A stretch of DNA of 64,000 bases from Bacillota bacterium. Its GTDB lineage: Bacteria > Bacillota > Clostridia > Oscillospirales > Ruminococcaceae. The DNA is taken from contig JAEWWT010000026.1 of the NCBI GenBank assembly GCA_023396225.1, forward strand, positions 24,758-88,757, given 5' to 3'. The number at the start of each line of letters is the position of its first letter. Within the stretch, counting starts at the first letter, position 1. The notes under the pieces were generated by a model. It worked only from the letters and a program-made list of their open reading frames with translations. It was not told where the DNA came from and made no database searches. The position numbers and the translations under genes were made by a program. Of this stretch, positions 8,283-16,185 are shown piece by piece.

Positions 8283-9818
8283 TTATTGAAGTGAATCTGC
8301 TGTTGCAGTTTCTGTTTCAGCCGATTCATCCTGAGGTACTTCTGTAACATCAGAAATGTCACTTTCTATATATTCTGAAAAGAAAGGCGTCTCATAAGTT
8401 TCTGAAGTTGTTTTTTTCGTGGATTTTTTAGTTGTTTTACTTGTCCTATTTGTTTGTGATTCTTCTGTATCTGACGGAACACCTGTTGTAGTTTCTTCCT
8501 CATCTGAATATGTTACTGTATCCATGCGGTAATCTGATATTTCAGGGTCATATACAAGTGCATATCTGTATGATACATCCGGTGATGTTTCATAAGCAGT
8601 TGTGGTATATGTTATGCCTGAAGTAATAGCATAGTAATCCAGTGTCCTTGCATTAGAATTTATAACTGCCGTTGAGAAATCAAAGCTGTCAGCAGTTTCA
8701 TTTTCCCTAAGCTTACGAGCATAGATAACGAATCTTACATTTGAATACTCATCACTGCATGTTGAAAGACAAAGCAGCTGATCGCCGTACCTTACATCAA
8801 CAGGTGTGATAATCTGATTTCTTTCGTAAATTTCACCAAGATACCAGTTGAATGTGTCTTCGTCATTAAGCTCTTCTTCATAATCATGGTAATGGAATAC
8901 TTCACCATGACTGTCTTGTTTTGCAAGTGTATTTGTGACAAAATATCCGAAGATAACATACTGCCCTACGTCATATTCAGTGCTGAAGGTAAACATAGGG
9001 TTTTCTTTATAGTAGTCAACGTTATGTTTGTATTCTTTAAGATTGCCAAACATTGTTCCGTCTTTCTGGTTATGACCATATAAAACGATATTTGGAGACA
9101 TGTAATCTTCTTCAATAACGCAGCGGTAATCCATGAAGATAGCACCGGCTTTGTTATAGCTGTCATAATATGTATGAGTAAGATAATAATCATTGTCGTC
9201 ACCCTGAACAACAGGCTGATAAATTCCTGCACACTGAATTGACAAAAATCCTCTGACGTCATCATTCTGATCTTTATAGTGGTCAATAATCTCCCTGTTT
9301 TTTTCAGCAAGCTCCTCATAAGAAGGTGGAACAGTTATGATATTTCCGTTTTCGTCAGTCATTGTTGTAACATCTGACGATAAGAACTGTTTAATTTTTT
9401 CCTGATCAGCCAATGCAATTCTTGACTGAATAAATGTGCTGATAAGAATACAAGTGCCTGCTATCAGAACAATACATCCTGCCAGAAAAACAAGCTTTCT
9501 GACTGTTTCAAATGCTCCGTCACCTTTATGCGGAAAAAGTGAGTAAAGTATTCCTGTGCCTTTTTTGTTTTCATTCTTGTCAATTTGATAGTTTTCTGAC
9601 TGATGATTATTATAATCATGGGTATGCTCAGTTCCGTCAAGCCTTGATAATTGAATCTCTTCGGAAAGTTCATCGGGTTCGTAGTTATCTTCTATATTAG
9701 AATTGTCATCACTGTGTGTTTTGAAATTATATTCTTCCAGAATACTGTCAACCGTATAGTCATTGTCAGTATCTTTGTAATCATTTTCATCATAATTGCC
9801 TTTGTTATTGAGTGACAT
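8283..9818 (-). CDS. Class B sortase with long N- and C-terminal extensions (sortase 2)
   Basis: 511 residues, much longer than a typical class B sortase of about 250-330. An acidic N-terminal cytoplasmic region of about 105 residues precedes the membrane helix. The catalytic domain carries LYGHNQKDGTMFG (His), CLSTCSDEY (Cys) and VRFVIYARK (Arg). After it comes a tail of about 115 residues rich in Thr, Ser, Glu and Lys, with TTKKSTKKTTSETYETP-like sequence resembling a wall-spanning linker. The tail has no visible sorting motif or hydrophobic anchor. The gene lies 79 bp upstream of sortase 1 and 20 bp downstream of sortase 3 in the transcript. Confidence 0.88.
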   Translation of the reverse strand: MSLNNKGNYDENDYKDTDNDYTVDSILEEYNFKTHSDDNSNIEDNYEPDELSEEIQLSRLDGTEHTHDYNNHQSENYQIDKNENKKGTGILYSLFPHKGDGAFETVRKLVFLAGCIVLIAGTCILISTFIQSRIALADQEKIKQFLSSDVTTMTDENGNIITVPPSYEELAEKNREIIDHYKDQNDDVRGFLSIQCAGIYQPVVQGDDNDYYLTHTYYDSYNKAGAIFMDYRCVIEEDYMSPNIVLYGHNQKDGTMFGNLKEYKHNVDYYKENPMFTFSTEYDVGQYVIFGYFVTNTLAKQDSHGEVFHYHDYEEELNDEDTFNWYLGEIYERNQIITPVDVRYGDQLLCLSTCSDEYSNVRFVIYARKLRENETADSFDFSTAVINSNARTLDYYAITSGITYTTTAYETSPDVSYRYALVYDPEISDYRMDTVTYSDEEETTTGVPSDTEESQTNRTSKTTKKSTKKTTSETYETPFFSEYIESDISDVTEVPQDESAETETATADSLQ

Positions 9819-9838
9819 AAATAAAAAACCTCTATTTA

Positions 9839-10822
9839 TTAACTATATATAAAGTTTAGATCAGGTTCCTTGGCATCTGTATTAAGTTCTGATTTGGAAG
9901 TATCCACTTTAGAACTTTCACCGTCACGAACTTTTCTACCTATAACAACAAATCTTGAGGGCTCAAACTCATTTGAGCATGTAGAAAGTGTTATAAATTG
10001 ATCATCCTCGTTAAAGTCAACACCTGTATTTACAGCTGTACGGTCAAGTATATTTGATTTCCATGTGTCAAAGCTTCTGTTCGGTGTAAAGTTAATATAA
10101 TTATGATAATCAAATATTACACCGTCACGCGTCTGACGTGGTTCAACTTCGATAATAAAGATTGCAATAATTTTGTATGTATACTCCTCATAAAGGTTTG
10201 AGAAAGTAAATGTCGGGTTTTCGCAATAGAAATCGAAGTTTTCTGTATGACTTTGAGTAATCTTGTAATCTTTCAGAGTGCCGAACATGGTGCCATTTTT
10301 CTGATTATGTCCATAAATAATGATGTTATCACTCTGATTTTTATCATAGTCATTTGCAATACAGCGGTAGTCTATATATATAGTACCTGCCTGTGCTTTA
10401 TTTCCGTTAAAGTCCTTGTCAAGATAGTAATTGTTATCTTCTGCCTGAACAACGACATTGTCAATCTCAGTATTGTCTATCTTTATCCATCCAGCAGTAT
10501 CAGGATTATCGTCAACAAAGCTCTGCATCTGCGGAAGAACTACAAGGGGAGGCGGCTCTGTTTCGGAAACAGTTATCTCTGTTTCAGGAGCTGTTGTCTC
10601 TTCAGTTATAACTAAAGTTTCTGTATGTTGGGCTTGCTGCTCTTCAAGCAGTTTCTTTGTTCTGATTTTATCAATGGCATCAGATGCAAGCAGAAACAGG
10701 CATACTATTAACACAGCAGAAGCAATCAATACAGATACTTTTCTGATAATTTCAGTTATAGGATCACCTTGGCAAGGTATAAATCTTTTTATAAAACTTT
10801 TTTTAGGTTTATTTGAACTCAT
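9839..10822 (-). CDS. Class B sortase (sortase 3)
   Basis: 327 residues: basic N-terminus, a membrane helix at about residues 25-47, a Thr/Glu-rich linker, then a class B sortase domain. Catalytic residues lie in IYGHNQKNGTMFG (His), TLSTCSNEFEPSR (Cys and Arg) and FVVIGRKVRDGES. Its translation start is unusual. AGGAGGT is separated from the ATG by 28 nt that contain the hairpin ATGCTC/GAGCAT, leaving 10 nt between hairpin and ATG. It follows sortase 4 by 107 bp. Confidence 0.9.
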   Translation of the reverse strand: MSSNKPKKSFIKRFIPCQGDPITEIIRKVSVLIASAVLIVCLFLLASDAIDKIRTKKLLEEQQAQHTETLVITEETTAPETEITVSETEPPPLVVLPQMQSFVDDNPDTAGWIKIDNTEIDNVVVQAEDNNYYLDKDFNGNKAQAGTIYIDYRCIANDYDKNQSDNIIIYGHNQKNGTMFGTLKDYKITQSHTENFDFYCENPTFTFSNLYEEYTYKIIAIFIIEVEPRQTRDGVIFDYHNYINFTPNRSFDTWKSNILDRTAVNTGVDFNEDDQFITLSTCSNEFEPSRFVVIGRKVRDGESSKVDTSKSELNTDAKEPDLNFIYS

Positions 10823-10832
10823 TGGTGTGACT

Positions 10833-10857
10833 ATGCTCCTGACAGAGCATACCTCCT
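10833..10857 (-). promoter_or_regulatory. Hairpin between Shine-Dalgarno and ATG of sortase 3
   Basis: On the minus strand the order is AGGAGGT, then ATGCTC-TGTCAG-GAGCAT (6-bp stem), then 10 nt, then ATG (10820-10822). Without the hairpin the spacing would be 28 nt, too long for efficient initiation. With it folded, the effective spacing is normal. The same layout is seen upstream of thiI, the LacI-GGDEF gene and the histidine kinase. Confidence 0.6.
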
Positions 10858-10929
10858 TTTTGCTTTTGATATTTTGAGTTAATTATTGCATTATCTCTTA
10901 AAGATACAAAATCCACTCATTTTAAAAAA

Positions 10930-11892
10930 TTACTTGTTGTAAATTACATTCCAATCAGGTTCCTTGGCATTGGTATTTACGTATGCGCTTTCAACATCTA
11001 CCTCTGCACTTTCACTGTCTCTTACTTTTCTTGCAATAACAACAAATCTTGATGGCTCGAATTCATTACTGCATGTGGATAAAGTCAGGAATTCATCGCC
11101 ATACTGTACGTCAACAGGGGTTATAACCTGTGCTCTTTCCATTGCCATTTCAACAAATCTCTGATAATCACCCTTTGTGTCAAAATTAACGTAATTATGG
11201 TATCTGAACAATATTCCGTCGCTTGTCTGTGATTCCTTTACAGGAGTTACAAAGTAAGCGAAAATCTTGTACTGGTCAACGTTATAATTAGAAGCAAAAG
11301 TAACAATAGGGTGACTCTTGTAGAAATCAAGATCATGCTTATATTTTGCAAGATCACCAAACATAGTCTTATCCTTCTGATTGTGACCGTAGAGAATAAG
11401 ATTATCACTGCGCTCAAAAGCTTTAAGCGTAGTACGTTTGTCAAGGAATATAGTTCCGGCCTTGTTTGAACTGCCGTCAAACGATGTTTTCAAATAGTAT
11501 TCATTGCCGTCTGCTTTCTTTCGCTGAACAACAGGCATAGCAATATTTGTGTCGTCAATCTGAACCCAGCCGACAGTATCAGGGTTAATTTTAAGCAGTT
11601 CCTTTGCACTGTCGAGAACAGTACCATCGCCCTTGCTTGTATCTACATATGTATAGTAAAGTTCCTTCAGAGAACTGTTAAGGAACTTTGCATCAAGCGA
11701 CAATCTCAATTCATTGCCAAGAATTACTCCGCAGCCAATCAGTACAAGAACTGCAATCTGTGTAATGATTTTGCTAACTATTTCTTTAAAGCTGTCTCCT
11801 TTTTGAATTAACAGCCAATGTCCTCTTTTTTTCTTTTTCTTGCTTTTCAAAGCTTTTTGATAAGCTTTCTTAGCTTCTCTGGAAAGTGCCAT
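10930..11892 (-). CDS. Class B sortase (sortase 4, first gene of the operon)
   Basis: 320 residues. The Lys-rich cytoplasmic N-terminus is followed by a membrane helix (about residues 42-60) and a class B sortase domain. The catalytic His is near residue 170 in LYGHNQKDKTMFG. The catalytic Cys is near residue 274 in TLSTCSNEFEPSR and the Arg near residue 282. The start ATG at 11892 has TTAGGAGAT upstream. A promoter at 11948-11976 makes it the first gene of a unit running through sortases 3, 2 and 1, the SpoIID-domain protein and pdp. Confidence 0.9.
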   Translation of the reverse strand: MALSREAKKAYQKALKSKKKKKRGHWLLIQKGDSFKEIVSKIITQIAVLVLIGCGVILGNELRLSLDAKFLNSSLKELYYTYVDTSKGDGTVLDSAKELLKINPDTVGWVQIDDTNIAMPVVQRKKADGNEYYLKTSFDGSSNKAGTIFLDKRTTLKAFERSDNLILYGHNQKDKTMFGDLAKYKHDLDFYKSHPIVTFASNYNVDQYKIFAYFVTPVKESQTSDGILFRYHNYVNFDTKGDYQRFVEMAMERAQVITPVDVQYGDEFLTLSTCSNEFEPSRFVVIARKVRDSESAEVDVESAYVNTNAKEPDWNVIYNK

Positions 11893-11947
11893 TAATTTTA
11901 TATCTCCTAAGTTACATCTTTATTTTTTAAACATCTACACACTTTAT

Positions 11948-11976
11948 ATGATACAACTTATACACTTCCGTGTCAA
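11948..11976 (-). promoter_or_regulatory. Promoter of the sortase operon
   Basis: Minus strand TTGACA, 17-nt spacer, TATCAT. The spacer contains the dyad ACACGGAAGTGT (ACAC/GTGT arms), which could be an operator. Confidence 0.7.
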
Positions 11977-12025
11977 TAAATTATGACTTTTTTGTTATAA
12001 TTGTCAGAAATATATAGTGTATCAT

Positions 12026-13198
12026 TTACAGTTTAATAATCTTAAGTTCTGTATCGGTTACTGCTTTTTGAATCATAGACTCAAAATCAAATGATTTCTG
12101 CGCTTTATCAACTTCAGCAAGAACTGGTCTTGTTTTTGGGTGCTTAGGTGTAAATACAGTACAGCAATCCTCATATGGTTCAATTGAAATATCAAAAGTA
12201 TCTATCTTTCTTGAAATTTCAATAATTTCTGTCTTGTCCATACCGATAACAGGTCGGAACATTGGCATTTCACAAACAGCATCTGTGCAGACAATAGCAC
12301 CAATAGTCTGGCTTGCTACCTGTCCGACACTTTCTCCAGTTATAAGAGCCTGGATATGGTTTTCCTTTGAAATTCTTTGTGCAATGTCTATCATAAGTCT
12401 TCTCATTATAATAGTGAAAAGTTCTTCAGGGCAGTTGTCCCTTAGTGCCTCCTGAATTTCTGTAAATGGAACGCAGTAGAACTTTATATCTCCGCAGTAA
12501 GGAGTAAGCTTTTCACAAAGCTTTTCAACCTTCATTCTTGCTCTTTCAGAAGTATAAGGAGGGGAAACATAGTGTATTGCAGAAATTTCAATACCTCTCT
12601 TAGCCATCATATATCCTGCAACAGGGCTGTCAATTCCTCCTGAAAGCAGAAGCATACCTTTGCCTGATGTGCCGACAGGAATACCGCCTGCAGCCTGAAC
12701 ATTACCTGTGTGGACAAAAGCAGATTTATCCCTGATTTCAACAACAACTGTAACCTGCGGATTATGAATATCAACGGTAAGATGTGGATATTTATCAAGA
12801 ATTCTGCCGCCAAGTTCCATGCAGATTTCAGGTGAGGTCATTGGAAAATGCTTGTCAGCACGCTTTGCCTCAACCTTGAATGTTCTTGCATATGCAACTG
12901 TATCTTCAATATAAAGAAGTGTCTGTTCGCATATTTTTTCAAAATCCTTTTCAACAACCATTGCTCTGCATATTGCAGCAGCACCAAATACTTTTGATGC
13001 TCTTGAAAAAGCTTCATCAAAATCAATATCATCACTCTGTGGAATTACAGAAATAATTGACTGCGCTCTTTTGTATTCAAATTTACCTATAGAATCAAGT
13101 CTGTGTCGCAGATTTCTGACAAAAGCATCCTCAAAAGCTCTTTTGTTTAATCCCTTTAATGCAATTTCGCCTTCTTTTAACAAAATTATTTCTTTCAT
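12026..13198 (-). CDS. thiI: tRNA 4-thiouridine synthase ThiI
   Basis: 390 residues, matching the short ThiI without the C-terminal rhodanese domain. It adenylates U8 of tRNA and inserts sulfur supplied by a cysteine desulfurase. In some bacteria it also feeds sulfur to thiamine-thiazole synthesis. The THUMP-containing N-terminus has KEGEIALKGLNKRAFE and the PP-loop pyrophosphatase motif is LLLSGGIDSPVAGYM. The cysteine desulfurase gene lies immediately upstream, which fits sulfur transfer between the two. Start ATG at 13198 has its GAGGAG Shine-Dalgarno 27 nt away, with a hairpin in between (13209-13223). Confidence 0.93.
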   Translation of the reverse strand: MKEIILLKEGEIALKGLNKRAFEDAFVRNLRHRLDSIGKFEYKRAQSIISVIPQSDDIDFDEAFSRASKVFGAAAICRAMVVEKDFEKICEQTLLYIEDTVAYARTFKVEAKRADKHFPMTSPEICMELGGRILDKYPHLTVDIHNPQVTVVVEIRDKSAFVHTGNVQAAGGIPVGTSGKGMLLLSGGIDSPVAGYMMAKRGIEISAIHYVSPPYTSERARMKVEKLCEKLTPYCGDIKFYCVPFTEIQEALRDNCPEELFTIIMRRLMIDIAQRISKENHIQALITGESVGQVASQTIGAIVCTDAVCEMPMFRPVIGMDKTEIIEISRKIDTFDISIEPYEDCCTVFTPKHPKTRPVLAEVDKAQKSFDFESMIQKAVTDTELKIIKL

Positions 13199-13208
13199 AT
13201 ATCAATAT

Positions 13209-13234
13209 GCCCCCGTCGGAAGCGTACTCCTCTC
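13209..13234 (-). promoter_or_regulatory. Hairpin between Shine-Dalgarno and ATG of thiI
   Basis: Minus strand: GAGAGGAGT, then GCTTCC-GAC-GGGGGC (6 bp including two G-T pairs), then 10 nt, then ATG 13198. It is the weakest of the four hairpins of this type because of its wobble pairs and 3-nt loop. Confidence 0.5.
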
Positions 13235-13248
13235 GATAGTTTATATAA

Positions 13249-14388
13249 TTATTTTGTCTTTGCAAGGCTGGAATAACCCTCCTGCAAAGCATTTATTAAT
13301 GAGTCTATTTCTCCCATAGTTGTAGTTCTTGAAATAGAAATTCTAATTGCTGAATCAGAAAGCTTTTCATTTACTCCCATTGATTTCAGAACAGAGCTTC
13401 CAGTACCCTTTGAACAAGCAGATCCGCTTGAAACATAAATGTTCTTGCTTTCAAGGTAATGCAGCATTATTTCGGAACGAATTCCCAGAACAGATATGTT
13501 TGTTATAAACGGTGAAGTATGTTCAGCTTCGGAATTTATAGTAACGAACTCAATCTTTTTCAGCTTTTTAAGAAGATAGCTGTTGATTAATTCAGCGTTA
13601 TTATATGCAGTTGTCATTGTTGGAAGCAAAGCTCTTGCTGCTGCTCCGAATGCTGCAATCAGAGGAACTGATTCAGTTCCCGAACGAAATCCCTTTTCCT
13701 GTCCTCCGCCGTATATAAGAGGAGCAATGCGTATACCTTTCTTTACATACATTGCGCCGACACCTTTTACAGCGTGAACTTTATGTCCTGAAACAGTTAT
13801 AACATCTGCATAAAGTTCAGCAGCTTTTATAGGAATTTTCAGAAAAGCCTGTACAGCATCACAATGAGTGATACATTCAGGAAAGTTTCTTTTTATATAT
13901 GAGAAAATCTTTTTTACAGGCTGGATTGCACCAGTTTCATTGTTGACAAGCATACAAGAAACAAAACAGGTTTTGTCATCAATAGCTTTTATAAAAGTAT
14001 CAGCATCAATTTCACCGTTGTGTTCCGCAGGTATTCTCACAACTTCATAGCCTGCATTTTCTTCAAGATATTTTACAGGAGCAGCAATAGATGAATGTTC
14101 AATTTCGCTGATAACAATTTTTTTCTTACGTCTTCCATAGTTTTCAACAGCGCCATAAACCGCTGTGTTGTTTGATTCTGTTGCACCTGAAGTAAAAGTA
14201 ATGCACTGCGGGTCACATACAAGAGCAGCCGCAACAGCTTTTCTTGCCTCGTCAATTTCCATTTCAGACTGAATGCCAAGTTTATGTAATGAGGATGGAT
14301 TTCCAAAAATCTCAACCATACATTTGAATGCCGCACTTACAGCAGGTTCACATGGTTTTGTTGTAGCCGCATTATCAAGATATATCAT
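13249..14388 (-). CDS. Cysteine desulfurase (IscS/NifS-like), partner of ThiI
   Basis: About 379 residues from ATG 14388; MIYLDNAATT is the canonical N-terminus and GAAAGGA lies upstream. A longer frame begins at 14412. It is a PLP enzyme that removes sulfur from cysteine and passes it as a persulfide. Landmarks are FTSGATESNN (PLP phosphate site), SEIEHSS, CDAVQAF, the PLP lysine in VSGHKVHAVKG and the mobile-loop catalytic Cys in SSGSACSKGT. The gene directly precedes thiI (50-bp gap), so it is likely the dedicated tRNA-thiolation desulfurase of the NifZ/IscS2 kind. Confidence 0.92.
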   Translation of the reverse strand: MIYLDNAATTKPCEPAVSAAFKCMVEIFGNPSSLHKLGIQSEMEIDEARKAVAAALVCDPQCITFTSGATESNNTAVYGAVENYGRRKKKIVISEIEHSSIAAPVKYLEENAGYEVVRIPAEHNGEIDADTFIKAIDDKTCFVSCMLVNNETGAIQPVKKIFSYIKRNFPECITHCDAVQAFLKIPIKAAELYADVITVSGHKVHAVKGVGAMYVKKGIRIAPLIYGGGQEKGFRSGTESVPLIAAFGAAARALLPTMTTAYNNAELINSYLLKKLKKIEFVTINSEAEHTSPFITNISVLGIRSEIMLHYLESKNIYVSSGSACSKGTGSSVLKSMGVNEKLSDSAIRISISRTTTMGEIDSLINALQEGYSSLAKTK

Positions 14389-14448
14389 CCAATTCAATTT
14401 CCTTTCAGACACTTCTAAGAAAGTACTGATAAATTCATTTTTTTTGCC

Positions 14449-14460
14449 GCTCAGCTGAGC
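14449..14460. repeat. 12-bp perfect palindrome upstream of the cysteine desulfurase
   Basis: GCTCAGCTGAGC at 14449-14460 is a perfect inverted repeat with a T/A-rich run beside it, about 60 bp upstream of the chosen start codon. It could be an operator or a small hairpin. The role is unknown. Confidence 0.4.
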
Positions 14461-14546
14461 TTTTTAGTGACTTTGAATTGCTTAATCAGTTTCTTCCTAT
14501 ATATAACTTATATAATTATACTACAAATATAATAAAATTTCTACAT

Positions 14547-14574
14547 TACACAAAAATTTCACATAACATACTTT
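14547..14574. repeat. 28-bp direct repeat, left copy
   Basis: This 28-bp sequence, beginning TACACAAAAATTTCAC and ending ATAACATACTTT, is identical to 16097-16124 in the same orientation, exactly 1,550 bp away. The two copies bound a segment with a tRNA fragment, a terminator, a pseudogene and its own promoter. Confidence 0.9.
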
Positions 14575-14642
14575 GTACTTAATTTTCTTTAAATAACAAA
14601 TTTCACTTCTCACTTATTTCTGAAGTGTCAATAATAAAATAA

Positions 14643-14682
14643 AAAAGCGTACCAAGTGAAATAATTCACTTAGTACGCTTTT
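14643..14682 (-). terminator. Strong terminator hairpin downstream of the tRNA-Leu fragment
   Basis: AAAAGCGTACCAAGTGAA and TTCACTTAGTACGCTTTT form an 18-bp stem with one mismatch and the loop ATAA, with A/T runs at its base. It lies 8 bp past the 3' CCA end of the tRNA fragment on the minus strand, the position expected for the terminator of the original tRNA gene. Confidence 0.8.
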
Positions 14683-14690
14683 ATCATATT

Positions 14691-14750
14691 TGGTGCGGAT
14701 AAGGTGACTTGAACACCCACGGTATTGCTATCACTAGAACCTGAATCTAT
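14691..14750 (-). other. 3' half of a tRNA-Leu(CAG), probable attachment-site remnant
   Basis: On the minus strand, the anticodon stem-loop (TAGA-TTCAGGT-TCTA, anticodon CAG), a long variable arm, the T arm with TTCAAGT and the acceptor end TATCCGCACCA can be read. The 5' half (D arm and the matching GCGGATA) is absent within the next 100 bp. tRNA 3' halves from the anticodon loop onward are classic targets of tyrosine integrases. No integrase is present here, so this is inferred to be a displaced att half-site or deletion scar. Confidence 0.7.
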
Positions 14751-14834
14751 TCTAATAAGCGCTAATTAATCACTAATCCATAAATCCTCTAATCAGCTAT
14801 GAAAAGATTTTTATAACACTACAAGCTCACGTCA

Positions 14835-15853
14835 TTAATTTAGCTTATACTCACCCATTTCTTTTACCAATGACTTAATTTCTGATTCTTGTTCTTCTGT
14901 TACCTTATAAAAATCCAAAAAATCTTGTTCTGTTACATCACTAACACCCGCTTGTTTAGCAGTCCATTCTATATATGGTTTTAATAGGTTTGGGTTTAAT
15001 TCCTTAAAAATATAATAATCCGTAAGCATAACAATATTTTCTGATTGTAAATGGGTTCCATCTTCCATATTAATGGCTGAAAAAAATTTTTTATCTGTAA
15101 TTTGATGTGTCATTTCATGGAAAGCTTGATAAAACGCATCATTCATTTCTTCTTTTGTTTTAGGGATCTCAACTGCTGCTGTTAACTTATCATTAGAATA
15201 AATTCCTCGTCCTTTTCCATTTATGCTTACACATAAAAAATAGTGAGGACGTTTATTTGTATATGCGAAAACATTATGTAAGTTATAATAATTTTGATTT
15301 GAAAACTTCTCAAATTCATCTATATAACTTTTGCTTTCTTTTATTTTGTTATCCCAGTATTTCTGATAAAATTCCTTTTCGTTATCAACACATTGCATAA
15401 ATGGAATGACAAATTGTGACTTTGCTTCTTCTGATACTGATTTATCATTTAAAATAGCGTCTTTCATGTCATCATAATTAGAATATGAAAATGAACAGAA
15501 AGCAATATAGTTTACCTCATCAAAGTATTTTGCATATGCATTCGATAATTTTTTGTGCTCTCAATTAAATTATTTGAATTATTCTGCTTTGCACGAAATT
15601 CTTCAAAATCATTGATATACTCTTGTGAGTATAGGTTTGCAGGTGAGTCTTTTAAATCAATATAATTAAGAACATGGTATATTAAATCAGCATGGAACAG
15701 GGTATCTGTCGTTACAGAATAGTTATTGTTTTCTGTAATATTTGTTTCTATTTGATTTTGAATCGTTTGCTGTGGCTTATTATTATTAGTTGAACATCCA
15801 CATAGCGTAGCAATAATACTAAAACACAATATAATTAATATTTTCTTTTTCAT
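14835..15853 (-). pseudogene. Frameshifted lipoprotein with HExxH metalloprotease-like motif
   Basis: Two frames read on from each other. 15853-15512 gives a lipoprotein start (MKKKILIILCFSIIATLCGC, lipobox LCGC) that runs off frame. The downstream frame continues to 14835 and contains HEMTH, an HExxH zinc motif, plus a Glu-rich helical C-terminus. The frame change falls in a run of six T (six A on the coding strand) at 15549-15554. One extra A would restore one protein of about 339 residues, reading IESTKKLSNAYAKYF across the joint. It could be a true pseudogene, a phase-variable tract or a sequencing error. The family is not recognised. It has its own promoter at 16041-16069. Confidence 0.75.
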
Positions 15854-16040
15854 ATATACTCCTAATAAATTTATGTCAGTGGTTTATTATCCGTGAACAG
15901 CATGAGCCAGAATTATCTTCAAAATTTTTATCAATAGCTAATTTTCTTTTGTACTGATAATATTTTCTTCAGCTGAATGCAATTCGTAAGATTTCATATT
16001 GTCCCTTCATTTTGTTTTTGATTATGCTTACAATAATTAT

Positions 16041-16069
16041 ATATTACAGTGTAATATATTTTTTGTCAA
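16041..16069 (-). promoter_or_regulatory. Promoter with 17-bp palindromic operator for the lipoprotein pseudogene
   Basis: Minus strand TTGACA, 17-nt spacer, TAATAT. A perfect dyad ATATTACA-C-TGTAATAT covers the -10 box and part of the spacer (16041-16057). Its TACA/TGTA core resembles BlaI/CopY-type operators. No such repressor gene is nearby. Confidence 0.6.
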
Positions 16070-16096
16070 TATATAGAGAAAAAGCGCGAAACCTTG

Positions 16097-16124
16097 TACA
16101 CAAAAATTTCACATAACATACTTT
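16097..16124. repeat. 28-bp direct repeat, right copy
   Basis: Identical to 14547-14574 in the same orientation. It lies just beyond the terminator of the membrane-protein gene at 16186. Confidence 0.9.
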
Positions 16125-16141
16125 TTTAAAATAAAAAAGAA

Positions 16142-16180
16142 ATATCCTGAAACAATCGTATGCTGATTGAATCAGGATAT
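16142..16180 (-). terminator. Terminator of the membrane-protein unit
   Basis: ATATCCTGA..CAATC pairs with GATTG..TCAGGATAT: 16 positions with two mismatches and the loop GTATGCT. It is followed on the minus strand by TTTCTTTTTTATTTT. Confidence 0.8.
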
Positions 16181-16185
16181 AAATA

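Noticed and set aside
14691..14830. A complete tRNA-Leu(CAG) gene
   Set aside because: Only the 3' half from the anticodon stem is present; no matching 5' acceptor strand or D arm was found upstream.
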